From assembly GCA_018266355.1 (NCBI GenBank), contig JAFEAP010000005.1, positions 244,546 to 308,545 on the forward strand: 64,000 nucleotides of DNA, given 5' to 3'. Positions 1-7,987 of this stretch are shown in pieces. The translations under genes were made by a program, and so were the position numbers. The stretch comes from Bdellovibrionales bacterium (GTDB lineage: Bacteria > Bdellovibrionota > UBA1018). The notes under the pieces are model-generated. The model did no database searches and had not been told where the DNA came from. It saw only the letters and a list, made by a program, of their open reading frames with translations. Numbering within the stretch: position 1 is the stretch's first letter; each line of letters starts with the position of its first letter.

Positions 1-1509
1 TCGGGATTTCAACCCCTTCTCTCCCACGGCGCCCTGCCGCCGCTTCCTCCTCCCCCGGAAAACCGACCTCCCGTCGTCCTCTCCCTTGGCGAACAACGCC
101 TCCTCACCGTCCCCGGTCTCGCCCGTTACTCGCTCGGCCTTCCTCTTCTTCGCGCCCTCCGTGCTCCCGGCGGCGACCGAAATGCCCTGCTTCTCAAAGC
201 CGTGAAAGCCGGGCGGACCGACCTTTGGGTCTGGAAAAAAGACGGTGCGGTCGAAACCCGGCCGATCGAAGTGCGCGCGTGGAAATCCGGCGGACCGACC
301 GAACTCGAACGCCGGATCGGGGAACTGAAGGAGGTCGAAGTTTGGGTCACCGGAGATCCGGCTAAGGGCCGCGCTCTCTACGTCGCCCAAGGCGAGATCC
401 GAACCGCGGAGGAAACCGCGCGCGTCGGTCGGCTCCTCTCCGCTTTCCCGGACGGATTCGAATCGCGGGCGCGGCCGACCGAGGCGATGTTCGCCGCGGG
501 AGAAAAGGCGCTCCGCGCCCTTCTCGCCCGCGCGAAGTGGGGAGAAGACCTCGAGCTCGCCTCCGATCCGGAGACGCGATCGCTCGTCGTACGCGGCGGA
601 CTCTCCGATCCACGCGCGCGAATCGAGGCCGAAAAGGCACTTCGCCGAGAGTATCCGCTCGTCTCCCTCGAAATCGACTCGATGCCCGATCGGAACCCGA
701 CCGTCCATTTCAAAGTCTTCCTCCTCGAACTTCGGAAAAACCGTGCCCGTTCGCTCGGACTCGACTGGCCGGCGATCGTCCCGAGCGCGCTCCGGATCTC
801 GCCGCTCGGAATCCATACCGCGATCACGCTCGAAGCCGCGATCCACGCGCTCGAGAGCGACGGATCGGCGCGGATCCTCTCCCAGCCCGAACTCGTCGTG
901 CGCGCGCCGGGCGAGGCCGAGCTCTTCGCCGGAGGCGAAATCCCGATCGAATCGAAGACGGTCTACTCGTCGAAGGTCGACTGGCGATCGTACGGGCTCA
1001 CGCTAAAGCTGAAAGTCCAAACCGCTTCCGGAAAGCGCGTTCGCACCGATATCCAAACCGAAGTGAGCCACCTCGACCCGCACGTCACTTCGGATACGAT
1101 CCCGGGACTCCAGTCGAACCGGATGAAGACCCAAGTCGACGCGACGTTCGACGAGCCGCTCTTGCTTTCGGGATTGCTCCAAGAAGGCGTGAAGAACTCG
1201 GTGCGCGGCTTACCGATCTTGAAGGACCTTCCGGTGCTCGGCTCGCTCTTCGGATCGCGGGACTTCCTCGAGGACCGCTCGGAACTCGTGGCGATCCTCC
1301 TGCCTTCGCGGAAGCTGCCCGAGGCGCCGCGTTCGGCGGTCGGGCTCGATCGACCGGAAGGCCCGGTCCCGCTGCCTCGGAACTGGATCAGCCCGCAGGA
1401 AGAAATCGCGCTCCGGAGCTCTCCGGATTTTCCGTGGAACGCGTTTCCGGACGCGGGCGACGCGACCGATTCCGCGGACGCCGGACCGGTGACGGAGTTT
1501 TCGCCGTGA
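1..1509 (+). CDS. Tad/Flp-type secretin (CpaC/RcpA-like), 5' truncated
   Basis: Outer-membrane secretin of a Tad/type II-like system, which would form the gated pore for a pilus or secreted protein. The frame is already open at base 1 with no start codon before the GTG at 202, so the signal peptide and N-terminus lie outside the window; 502 residues are visible. Visible residues about 24-95 (SLGEQRLLTVPGL onward) resemble the N-terminal pilus-assembly domain. About 230-430 is the secretin core, with the typical RSLGLDW and GLPILKDLPVLGSLFG stretches. A Pro/Asp-rich tail follows. The stop overlaps the GTG of the CpaF-like gene by four bases (GTGA), so the two are translationally coupled. Confidence 0.85.
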   Translation, partial: SGFQPLLSHGALPPLPPPPENRPPVVLSLGEQRLLTVPGLARYSLGLPLLRALRAPGGDRNALLLKAVKAGRTDLWVWKKDGAVETRPIEVRAWKSGGPTELERRIGELKEVEVWVTGDPAKGRALYVAQGEIRTAEETARVGRLLSAFPDGFESRARPTEAMFAAGEKALRALLARAKWGEDLELASDPETRSLVVRGGLSDPRARIEAEKALRREYPLVSLEIDSMPDRNPTVHFKVFLLELRKNRARSLGLDWPAIVPSALRISPLGIHTAITLEAAIHALESDGSARILSQPELVVRAPGEAELFAGGEIPIESKTVYSSKVDWRSYGLTLKLKVQTASGKRVRTDIQTEVSHLDPHVTSDTIPGLQSNRMKTQVDATFDEPLLLSGLLQEGVKNSVRGLPILKDLPVLGSLFGSRDFLEDRSELVAILLPSRKLPEAPRSAVGLDRPEGPVPLPRNWISPQEEIALRSSPDFPWNAFPDAGDATDSADAGPVTEFSP

Positions 1510-2462
1510 GCGACGCGCGAGACGACTCCGGATTCGCGCGCATCGCGGCCGCTTTCCGCGATACCCGCGCGACCGACATCTGCTTCGGCGCCGCCGGCCT
1601 CACCGTCGACCGCGGCGAAGGTCTGCGCGCGGAGCCGGGCTTCCGGATCGGCGAGGAGGAACTCCGGAACTGGGTGCTCCAGCAAATTTCGCGCGCCGGC
1701 AAATCCTTCGACGCGAAATCGCCGTTCGTCGACCTCGTCGTCCCGGCGGAAGGCGCCGGCGGATTCCGGCACCGGCTCCACGCGATCTTCCCTCCGCTCT
1801 CGCCCGCGGGCGTCCTCGTCTCGCTTCGAAAACTCCCCGAACCCGGGTCGCTCGATCGCGTGTGGGAGGATTCTCCGTATTACCCGATCCTGCGCGAAAT
1901 CGTTCGAAACCACGAAACGATCCTCGTCTCGGGTTCGACGGGCTCGGGAAAGACCCGCCTCACCACCGAACTCCTCTCCGAGATCTCGCCCCACGAACGG
2001 ATCCTCGCGCTCGAGGATACGCCCGAGCTCGCGCCGCCGCATCCGCAGTTCTTTTCGCTCCTCTCACGGAGCGCGAACGCAGACGGATTCGGCGAAGTCA
2101 CCCTCCGCACCCTCCTTCGGCAGACGCTTCGCATGCGACCCGATCGGATCGTGCTCGGCGAGATCCGAGGGAACGAGGTCCTCGACCTGCTCCAAGCGTT
2201 GAACACCGGCCATCGCGGGACGCTGGCGACCCTCCACGCGAACTCGCCACGGGAGGCGCTGAAGCGGATCGAGGTCCTCTGCTTACTCGCCGCGGGAACG
2301 GCGCTTCCGCTTCCGGCGCTTCGCGAGCTTCTCGCCGGCGGGATTCGGTGGATCGCTCAAGTCGAGCGCGCGCCGGAAGGTCGACGCGTGCGTGAACTCG
2401 TCGAGGTCGCGGGCCGTGAAGGCGACACGATCCTCCTTCGACCGAAGGCGCCCCTCCGCTAG
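1506..2462 (+). CDS. CpaF/TadA-like type II/IV secretion ATPase (short form)
   Basis: Hexameric ATPase that powers Tad pilus assembly or secretion at the inner membrane. The 318-residue product has the Walker A motif GSTGSGKT at about 142-149, the Walker B/Asp-box region RPDRIVLGEIRG at about 211 and the His-box ATLHANSP at about 241. The start is the GTG at 1506, overlapping the secretin stop. It is shorter than typical CpaF proteins (400 or more residues) and begins close to the N-terminal ATPase subdomain, so the extended CpaF N-domain is absent. The 3' end is overlapped in antisense by a small minus-strand ORF. Family assignment is firm; the substrate is unknown. Confidence 0.9.
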   Translation: MSDARDDSGFARIAAAFRDTRATDICFGAAGLTVDRGEGLRAEPGFRIGEEELRNWVLQQISRAGKSFDAKSPFVDLVVPAEGAGGFRHRLHAIFPPLSPAGVLVSLRKLPEPGSLDRVWEDSPYYPILREIVRNHETILVSGSTGSGKTRLTTELLSEISPHERILALEDTPELAPPHPQFFSLLSRSANADGFGEVTLRTLLRQTLRMRPDRIVLGEIRGNEVLDLLQALNTGHRGTLATLHANSPREALKRIEVLCLLAAGTALPLPALRELLAGGIRWIAQVERAPEGRRVRELVEVAGREGDTILLRPKAPLR

Positions 2463-2555
2463 TCGGGCGAGATCCCCCTCGCTCAGCCGTACCGGATCGG
2501 AAACCGCGAAAGCCGCGACGAGGACGCCGACGGAAAGAAAGATCGCGATCCGCAT
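2283..2555 (-). CDS. Small putative secreted protein, antisense to the CpaF 3' end
   Basis: A 90-codon frame that starts three bases after the stop of the TadB/C-like gene, with a GGGAG about ten bases before its ATG, so coupled translation is plausible. The first ~20 residues form a hydrophobic signal-like segment (MRIAIFLSVGVLVAAFAV). The rest is charged and ends in a run of Arg/Lys. The last 180 bases lie antisense to the C-terminal codons of the ATPase, whose reading frame is clearly genuine. It may be a real downstream partner of the membrane protein or a chance GC-rich frame. I recognise no family. Confidence 0.4.
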   Translation of the reverse strand: MRIAIFLSVGVLVAAFAVSDPVRLSEGDLARLAEGRLRSKEDRVAFTARDLDEFTHASTFRRALDLSDPPNPAGEKLAKRRKRKRRSRGE

Positions 2556-2558
2556 CGC

Positions 2559-3542
2559 TCATTCTCCCATCGTCGCGCTCATCGAAAGAAAGAACGCGAA
2601 ACCGAGGATCGCGAGGATGCCCGGCGCCGAAAGCAGGAAAAGCGGTTTCAAGGCCCGAGTCGGCAGAAGCTGGAGCTCCCGCTCCTGGTAAGCGCGCGTT
2701 TCGGCACGAAGACCCGCGACCGCGGATTCGATCCGCTCCGTGCAAGGCTGCCCGTCCCAGAGCGAGGCTTGGATCGACCTTTTATACGCGCCCCCGGCCC
2801 GGAGCAGCGCCTCGCGCAGGTTCCGCGGCTCGTTCGCGCCCGCTTCCGAAGTCTTCCAAGGATCCCCTCCCCACTCGGCGACGAGCGCCGTCGGGAGCAT
2901 CGGCAACGCCTCCGTCCAAGCACGATCCGGCGCCCGCCCGAGTCGGAGTAGCGCGAGCACCCGCTCGCCGAAGACCTGGACGGCGAGCATCCACTCGCGC
3001 TCCTCGCCCGCGAGGCCTCCCCACCGCGCGGCCTCGACCATTTTCCAGATCCACGCGCCGGAAAGCAGACCGAGCGCGAGCGCCATCCCGACGACCGCCC
3101 ACCAGGCCGCGCCCGCGTCGGCCACCTCCGGAAGGAGCCACCGGAGCGCGAGCGCGAAGACCGGGGCGAGCGCGCCGCCGACCGCGGCTTGGGCCAAGGC
3201 TTGCGCGCTCCGCGCCCGCGCCTCCCCGAGAGAATCGAAATGCGTCCGCGCGAGCTCGCGGAACCGCCGAAGGGTCGGGATCACCGCCCCGCCCTCGCTC
3301 CTCAGCTGCGCGAGGGATTCGAATGCGAGCCGACTCCAGGGCTCGGCGAGCGACCGCAGCCGCTCCCATCGCGCCTCCTCCGGGACGAGACCGGAAGCGA
3401 GCGTCTCCTCGAGTTCATGAAAGAGATTCTCCGCCGCCTTCACCTCCGCGCCGCTACGATTCCGGGCGAGGGACGGAAGCCGGCCGCCGAGGGCGGAGAG
3501 GAGGTAGAGCGCGACGATCCAAGCGAGCGTCCAAAGGATCAT
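2559..3542 (-). CDS. TadB/TadC-like type II secretion F-domain membrane protein
   Basis: Probable inner-membrane platform protein of the Tad/type II secretion class (T2SSF fold). The 327-residue protein has an N-terminal membrane segment, a cytoplasmic helical stretch, two adjacent membrane helices around residues 125-175, a second helical stretch (about 190-290) and a C-terminal helix (LFLLSAPGILAILGFAFFL). That is the usual TadB/TadC topology and length. It converges on the CpaF-like gene from the opposite strand instead of following it, which is unusual for a tad locus. The frame is open upstream back to the HutD stop, but I see no other start codon there. The weak motifs leave TadB versus TadC unresolved. 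Confidence 0.65.
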   Translation of the reverse strand: MILWTLAWIVALYLLSALGGRLPSLARNRSGAEVKAAENLFHELEETLASGLVPEEARWERLRSLAEPWSRLAFESLAQLRSEGGAVIPTLRRFRELARTHFDSLGEARARSAQALAQAAVGGALAPVFALALRWLLPEVADAGAAWWAVVGMALALGLLSGAWIWKMVEAARWGGLAGEEREWMLAVQVFGERVLALLRLGRAPDRAWTEALPMLPTALVAEWGGDPWKTSEAGANEPRNLREALLRAGGAYKRSIQASLWDGQPCTERIESAVAGLRAETRAYQERELQLLPTRALKPLFLLSAPGILAILGFAFFLSMSATMGE

Positions 3543-3599
3543 GCCCGTGACGAAGCAAACCCCGATCCAAACGGGGCCACGCGACGGACGTGAAACGCG

Positions 3600-4160
3600 C
3601 TAGGTCCGGCCGCGGACGCGGATCCAGATCAGCCGAGCGGCGGCGGTGACGGTCAGCCGGGTCGTGCCCGACGTCGCGCCCATCGCCGTATCGCCTTCCG
3701 AAATGTTCACGCCGTCGATCTCGACTTTTCCGGCGGCGCAGAAAAAGATCTGGGTTCCCTCTCCCGTCTCGAGGCGTTTCCGCTCGGGGCGGGAAAAATC
3801 GAAGAGCCCCCACTCGACCGCGATCTTCTCCGGACGGTAAATGAAACCGAGGTCGAAGACCGGAGTCTCGCCGACGGTCGCCTCGACCGCCTCGTCGCCG
3901 GAAAATTCGAAACCGCGATCGCGCTCGACCGCCTTTCCGTTCAACGAGAGTCCCTCGCCCTTCCAGGCCCAAAGGATCCGGCGATAACCGGGGAACTTCG
4001 AGAACGGACCCGACTCCTCGATGACGGCCGCGCTCAAGCGCCAGACGAAGTCGGACCGGGCCATCTCGGCGTCCGCCGGCTCGATCGCGATCTCGGCCGT
4101 CGAACCTCCGCCGTTCTTCCACGGCATCATCCGATAGTCGCGAGCCCGCAGGATCTTCAT
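3600..4160 (-). CDS. hutD: HutD/Ves family protein
   Basis: HutD/Ves is a small bicupin family often linked to histidine utilisation, with a proposed regulatory or metabolite-binding role. The 186-residue product has the family signatures: an N-terminal PWKNGGGSTAEIAI and then the WRLSAAVIEESGPFSKFPGY block. Length matches the family. It follows the small secreted protein gene at 4170-4583 with a nine-base gap, so the two are probably co-transcribed. No other hut gene is in the window, so the histidine link cannot be tested here. The gene name is by family only. Confidence 0.85.
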   Translation of the reverse strand: MKILRARDYRMMPWKNGGGSTAEIAIEPADAEMARSDFVWRLSAAVIEESGPFSKFPGYRRILWAWKGEGLSLNGKAVERDRGFEFSGDEAVEATVGETPVFDLGFIYRPEKIAVEWGLFDFSRPERKRLETGEGTQIFFCAAGKVEIDGVNISEGDTAMGATSGTTRLTVTAAARLIWIRVRGRT

Positions 4161-4169
4161 GCCGACAGG

Positions 4170-4583
4170 TTATCGCGTCCGACGGCACCGGAGGAAGAGG
4201 CTTCCGTCCTTATAATAAATGACCTCGTAGTCGCCTTGGCGATTCACGTAGTTGAGGAGCGTTTTCGCGTTCGGACGTCCGTCCGCGCTGTTGAAGTAGT
4301 ATCCCTTCGCACAACGGCCGATCATCCCGTCCAGGTCGGGATTTCGTTCGCCCTGATCGCTCGCGAGGAAGCGAAGCTCTTCGGCGGGCTCGCCCTTCTG
4401 CTCGTAGAGGTAGTAGTAAGTCGCACGCCCGCTCGCGAACGCCTCGGTGATGATCATGTTCATGTCCTTGTGCGAGCCGGCGACGCCTTCGCAGAAATAG
4501 TGGCCGCGAAGGCGCGGACATTCCTTGAAAGAAGCGGCGGCCGAACCGGCGAGAACGAGGACGAAAAGGACGAGGGATTTCAT
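4170..4583 (-). CDS. Hypothetical secreted Cys-containing protein
   Basis: A 137-residue protein with a clear Sec signal peptide (MKSLVLFVLVLAGSAAA), followed by a compact Cys-containing domain (CPRLRGHYFC and later RC pairs), suggesting disulfide-bonded periplasmic or secreted folding. No enzymatic motif or family was recognised. It is the first gene of a two-gene minus-strand unit with hutD and is divergent from the large secreted protein that starts near 4699; the ~115-base spacer must hold both promoters. Confidence 0.7.
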   Translation of the reverse strand: MKSLVLFVLVLAGSAAASFKECPRLRGHYFCEGVAGSHKDMNMIITEAFASGRATYYYLYEQKGEPAEELRFLASDQGERNPDLDGMIGRCAKGYYFNSADGRPNAKTLLNYVNRQGDYEVIYYKDGSLFLRCRRTR

Positions 4584-4698
4584 GGCCGCGTTCTAACCCA
4601 GCCCCCGTCCGCCCGCCAGAATTCCGACGCCCGGAAATCCGTTTTTGTTCATCTTCAATCTCCGGCCCGCCGATCCGATGGTCGGAGGCCGACCGTCC

Positions 4699-6834
4699 GT
4701 GCCAAGAATCGCCCACTCGAGATCGATCCGTTACGTCGCCGCGGCCCTGCTTTTCGCAGCGACCGGCGCCGAGGCGCGCCCGCTCGCCGGGTGCGATCTC
4801 CTCCTCCTCAAGAACAAGGAACTCGAAGCCTACGTCGCGGAGACGCCCGAGGAACGCCGCGAAGCTCTCGATCGGTTCTTCGAGGCCGTGCGCGAGTTCG
4901 AACCGGACCCCGCGTTCGACGAATCGAGCGCCGACCTTTCGGCGGCCTGGTGGCGGATCGCCTTCGCCCGACGGGGCGGACCGATACCGATTCCGGCCCA
5001 GATGAAGATGGAGGAGTTGAACGCGCTCGCGCGGTCGAAGAACGCTCCTCTCTATATGCGGTCGCTGAAGACCGCCCACCAGATCTCGGAGTTCCGGATC
5101 CGAACGAGCCTCTTCTTCACCCGCGCCGGGGCGGCGATCGAGAACGCGTTCCGCGGCGCCGGCCGATGGGTCACCGACGCGGGATCGAAGCTCGTCCCCG
5201 GGGCGCTTCGGCGCGAGGCGGAAGCGCTCTTCGCGAAAACCGAGAAACTGAAGGCTGTCCGGAAAACCGCCGATGCCCTGCGCGCCGTCGGCCGGGGCGC
5301 GCGCGCGACCGGACGCTTCGTTCGAAAACTCCCGAAATACTTCGAGGTCGCCCCGCGCGTTTCGAACGCCGGCCGCGCGCGGACGATCACGCTCTACGGG
5401 GCGCTGAAACTCCGCAGCGCACTGCTCGCGGGTATCGACTTCCTCTCTCCTCTCCACCTCCGGACCTTCCTCCCCGAGCGGTGGCTCGAGCGCACGGCCC
5501 CGGTTTTCGCGAAGCTCGAAAAAGACCGTTTCTACGTTCCGAACCCCGAAGACCTCGCGATCCTCCGCAAGTACGGAGCGGAGACGAAATTCTACGAGCG
5601 GCAACAGCTCCTCCAGGAAAATCCGCGATGGTTCCGGGGCCTGCGCATCGTCGACGCCACCTACCGGTGGACGGTCGCCGGACTGACGGCCTCCGCGATC
5701 GGGCTCGCGATCAGCCAAAGCGCCTGGGGGGATCCGCCGATCGACATCGACCAGCTGCTGAACGATCCGCGGTACAAACTGCTGCCGAACCAGATCCAGC
5801 TAATCAACGAGTCGGTGCCGTTCCCTCACCTCGCGATCCGCATCGGCGACATGGTCTACAGCTACGGCTTCACGCACATGACCGCCCAATCGCTCGAAAC
5901 TTACCTCCGCTCCCACCAACCGAACGGCGACGGCAGCGGCACCTTCTTCGAACGCCAGCGTTCGATGCAGATCGTGACCCTGAATCTCGCCCCGGACGAA
6001 ATCGCGAAGATGCGCGCGCATTTCGAAGGCCAGGACGGGAAGGCCTACGATCTCGCGGCGATCGAGAAGGACATGGATCCCGAGTACGTGAAACTCCGCC
6101 GCTACCTCCTGCTCCAATCGAACAAGGAATACAAGAACGTCACCTTCGTGAACGACTGCGCCTCCATGGTCGCGCGCGCGCTCCGGAAGGAAACGGGCAT
6201 CGCGATCCCGAAGATGATCGACGCCTCGCCCTCTTCGATCATGATGTACTTCGGGATGGAGAAGCAGGCCGGCAACCCGAAGGTCGAATCGATCCGACTC
6301 GTGAAGGGAAGCAAGGACCAGAACGCGACCCTCCAGCTCATCCGGAACGCATACATCAACGCGCGCGAGGCCCGTTTCTTCTTCCAGCCGACGGTGTTCG
6401 CGTTCAACCAGACTTATCGCGCGGTCATCGACGGAACCTCGAAACCGAAGGATCTCCAACGTTTCGACGAAGGATTCGTGGCGGGCGAAATCGCCCGCCA
6501 CGACCGGATCGAGAAGCAGGTCCGCGAGGACCCCGATCTGAATTATTACTTCGTGAACCGGGCGAAACTCGCCGTGGATCCGGACCTCCGGAAGGAAGCC
6601 GAGGACTACTTCACCGAGATCTACTCGACGGAACTGAAACGCGTGGAAAGCAATTATCAGGAGCTCGATCAGATCCTCGGCGCTCTCTACAAGCTCGAGT
6701 TTTACGGCGAGGCGGAGCAGAGCTTGCTGAACCGCAGGTCCTTCGACCTCGCGAAATCGCTCGACGACCCGGAATTCCACGCCGAGATCGACGATCTGCT
6801 CGAATCGGTCCGGCGCCGGCCGGCGGGAAATTGA
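4699..6834 (+). CDS. Large secreted protein with a permuted papain-like (DUF4105/NlpC-like) region
   Basis: A ~711-residue exported protein of unknown function. I chose GTG 4699 because GGAGG lies ten bases upstream; an in-frame ATG at 4678 and a TTG at 4645 are alternatives. From the GTG the first ~25 residues form a signal peptide ending near ATGAEA. A helical region with many Lys/Arg follows. A hydrophobic segment sits at about 325-340. The C-terminal half contains HLAIRIGDMVYSYGF (His about 377) and then VNDCASMVARAL (Cys about 487). A His-motif before an Asn-Asp-Cys motif, separated by ~110 residues, resembles permuted papain-fold proteins such as the DUF4105 and YiiX/LRAT-like groups. 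That assignment is inference. No operon partner is evident. Confidence 0.75.
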   Translation: MPRIAHSRSIRYVAAALLFAATGAEARPLAGCDLLLLKNKELEAYVAETPEERREALDRFFEAVREFEPDPAFDESSADLSAAWWRIAFARRGGPIPIPAQMKMEELNALARSKNAPLYMRSLKTAHQISEFRIRTSLFFTRAGAAIENAFRGAGRWVTDAGSKLVPGALRREAEALFAKTEKLKAVRKTADALRAVGRGARATGRFVRKLPKYFEVAPRVSNAGRARTITLYGALKLRSALLAGIDFLSPLHLRTFLPERWLERTAPVFAKLEKDRFYVPNPEDLAILRKYGAETKFYERQQLLQENPRWFRGLRIVDATYRWTVAGLTASAIGLAISQSAWGDPPIDIDQLLNDPRYKLLPNQIQLINESVPFPHLAIRIGDMVYSYGFTHMTAQSLETYLRSHQPNGDGSGTFFERQRSMQIVTLNLAPDEIAKMRAHFEGQDGKAYDLAAIEKDMDPEYVKLRRYLLLQSNKEYKNVTFVNDCASMVARALRKETGIAIPKMIDASPSSIMMYFGMEKQAGNPKVESIRLVKGSKDQNATLQLIRNAYINAREARFFFQPTVFAFNQTYRAVIDGTSKPKDLQRFDEGFVAGEIARHDRIEKQVREDPDLNYYFVNRAKLAVDPDLRKEAEDYFTEIYSTELKRVESNYQELDQILGALYKLEFYGEAEQSLLNRRSFDLAKSLDDPEFHAEIDDLLESVRRRPAGN

Positions 6835-6942
6835 CGGGCTCGGAATTTCTTTCATTCCGCGCGCCGATCGTCCGATTCTATCGATAGGCGGCGTACCGAG
6901 CGACCCCGTCGCGCGCCGAAGCCCTCAACAGGAGAATCGCCC

Positions 6943-7947
6943 ATGACCAGTCCCTTCTTCCGTTCCCTCGTCGCCGGCCTCACGAGCCTCGCCCTTTTCG
7001 CGGGATGCGCGACGAACCCGACGGCGGAAGCCGGACGCGATATCGCGAGCAAGAAGCCCCTCACCGCCGAGCAACTCAAGAAGCTCGAGGAACTCGGGGT
7101 CGCGATCCTGAACCTCTCCGTCGTCTCGAACCGCGTCGTCCGCGACGCCGACGTCGCGAACGAACTCGTCACCGCTCTGCACGACATCGGCGGACCGGGC
7201 GAGGCCCGCAAAGGCCGCGGTTTCTCGGTCAGCATGGTCGCCGTCCTCGGAATCGCCGGTTACCTCGGCGCCCTCCGACTTTCGGCGGCGTCCGGCGGAT
7301 CGGTGAACATGGGCGCGCTCGCGACGGCGCTCGGAAAATTCACTCCTTACGTCGTGATCAGCGCGCTCGCCGTCGGCGGCGCCCTCGCCGCGAGCGAAAG
7401 CACCGGCTCCTCTTCCGGCGGCGGCCCGATCCGCGCGCTGAATCGGAACTCCGCGAAGAACGAGAAGGACGCGAAGCTGAAGGAATCGATGCAGACCTTC
7501 AACGAAGAGACCCAAGCGATCGCCGATCGCTATTCGCGGATCTTCAGCCTCGAACCCTCCGCCGAGGGCGTGCTCCTCACCCAGATCCGCGCCCGCGTGG
7601 TCGAGGAGGGAAAGATCCACTCCGAACGCGACCTCGAGATCGACGTCCCGCTCGTCATGCAGAAGGCGCATCTCATCAGCGACTCCGAATACGAGTCGTT
7701 CCGCCGGACGGTCGACGTCCTCCAAAAGGACAGCCGCACCGAAGCCGCGGTCGACGAGATCACCGACGCGAAGAAGTTCGACGGAAACGTCTCGGTCGCC
7801 AAGCAAGTGCTCGTCGAGTACGCCGCCTGGCTGACCGACGTGAAGAAAGAACTCGAAGGCCGCCCCGAAAACAAACGCGACGCCGCGGCGATCGAAACCG
7901 TCTCGAACGCGATCAACCGCGCGAATCGGCTGAATCGCCGACTCTGA
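6943..7947 (+). CDS. Putative lipoprotein, unknown function
   Basis: A 334-residue protein with a lipoprotein signal (hydrophobic core then LALFAGC, Cys22), so it is predicted to be lipid-anchored. A strong AGGAG lies nine bases before the ATG. Residues about 95-150 contain two hydrophobic Gly/Ala-rich segments that could insert in a membrane. The C-terminal half is charged and helical. It follows the large secreted protein by about 108 bases, and a perfect 10-bp palindrome CTATCGATAG (6878-6887) lies in that spacer. I recognise no domain. Confidence 0.8.
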   Translation: MTSPFFRSLVAGLTSLALFAGCATNPTAEAGRDIASKKPLTAEQLKKLEELGVAILNLSVVSNRVVRDADVANELVTALHDIGGPGEARKGRGFSVSMVAVLGIAGYLGALRLSAASGGSVNMGALATALGKFTPYVVISALAVGGALAASESTGSSSGGGPIRALNRNSAKNEKDAKLKESMQTFNEETQAIADRYSRIFSLEPSAEGVLLTQIRARVVEEGKIHSERDLEIDVPLVMQKAHLISDSEYESFRRTVDVLQKDSRTEAAVDEITDAKKFDGNVSVAKQVLVEYAAWLTDVKKELEGRPENKRDAAAIETVSNAINRANRLNRRL

Positions 7948-7987
7948 TTTCCGGCGCTAACGGCGACTCGATTCGAAACTCGGTTTA

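Noticed and set aside
4236..6887. An 883-codon plus-strand frame
   Set aside because: Arg/Pro-rich shadow of the large secreted protein and the genes beside it; no coherent signal or motif.
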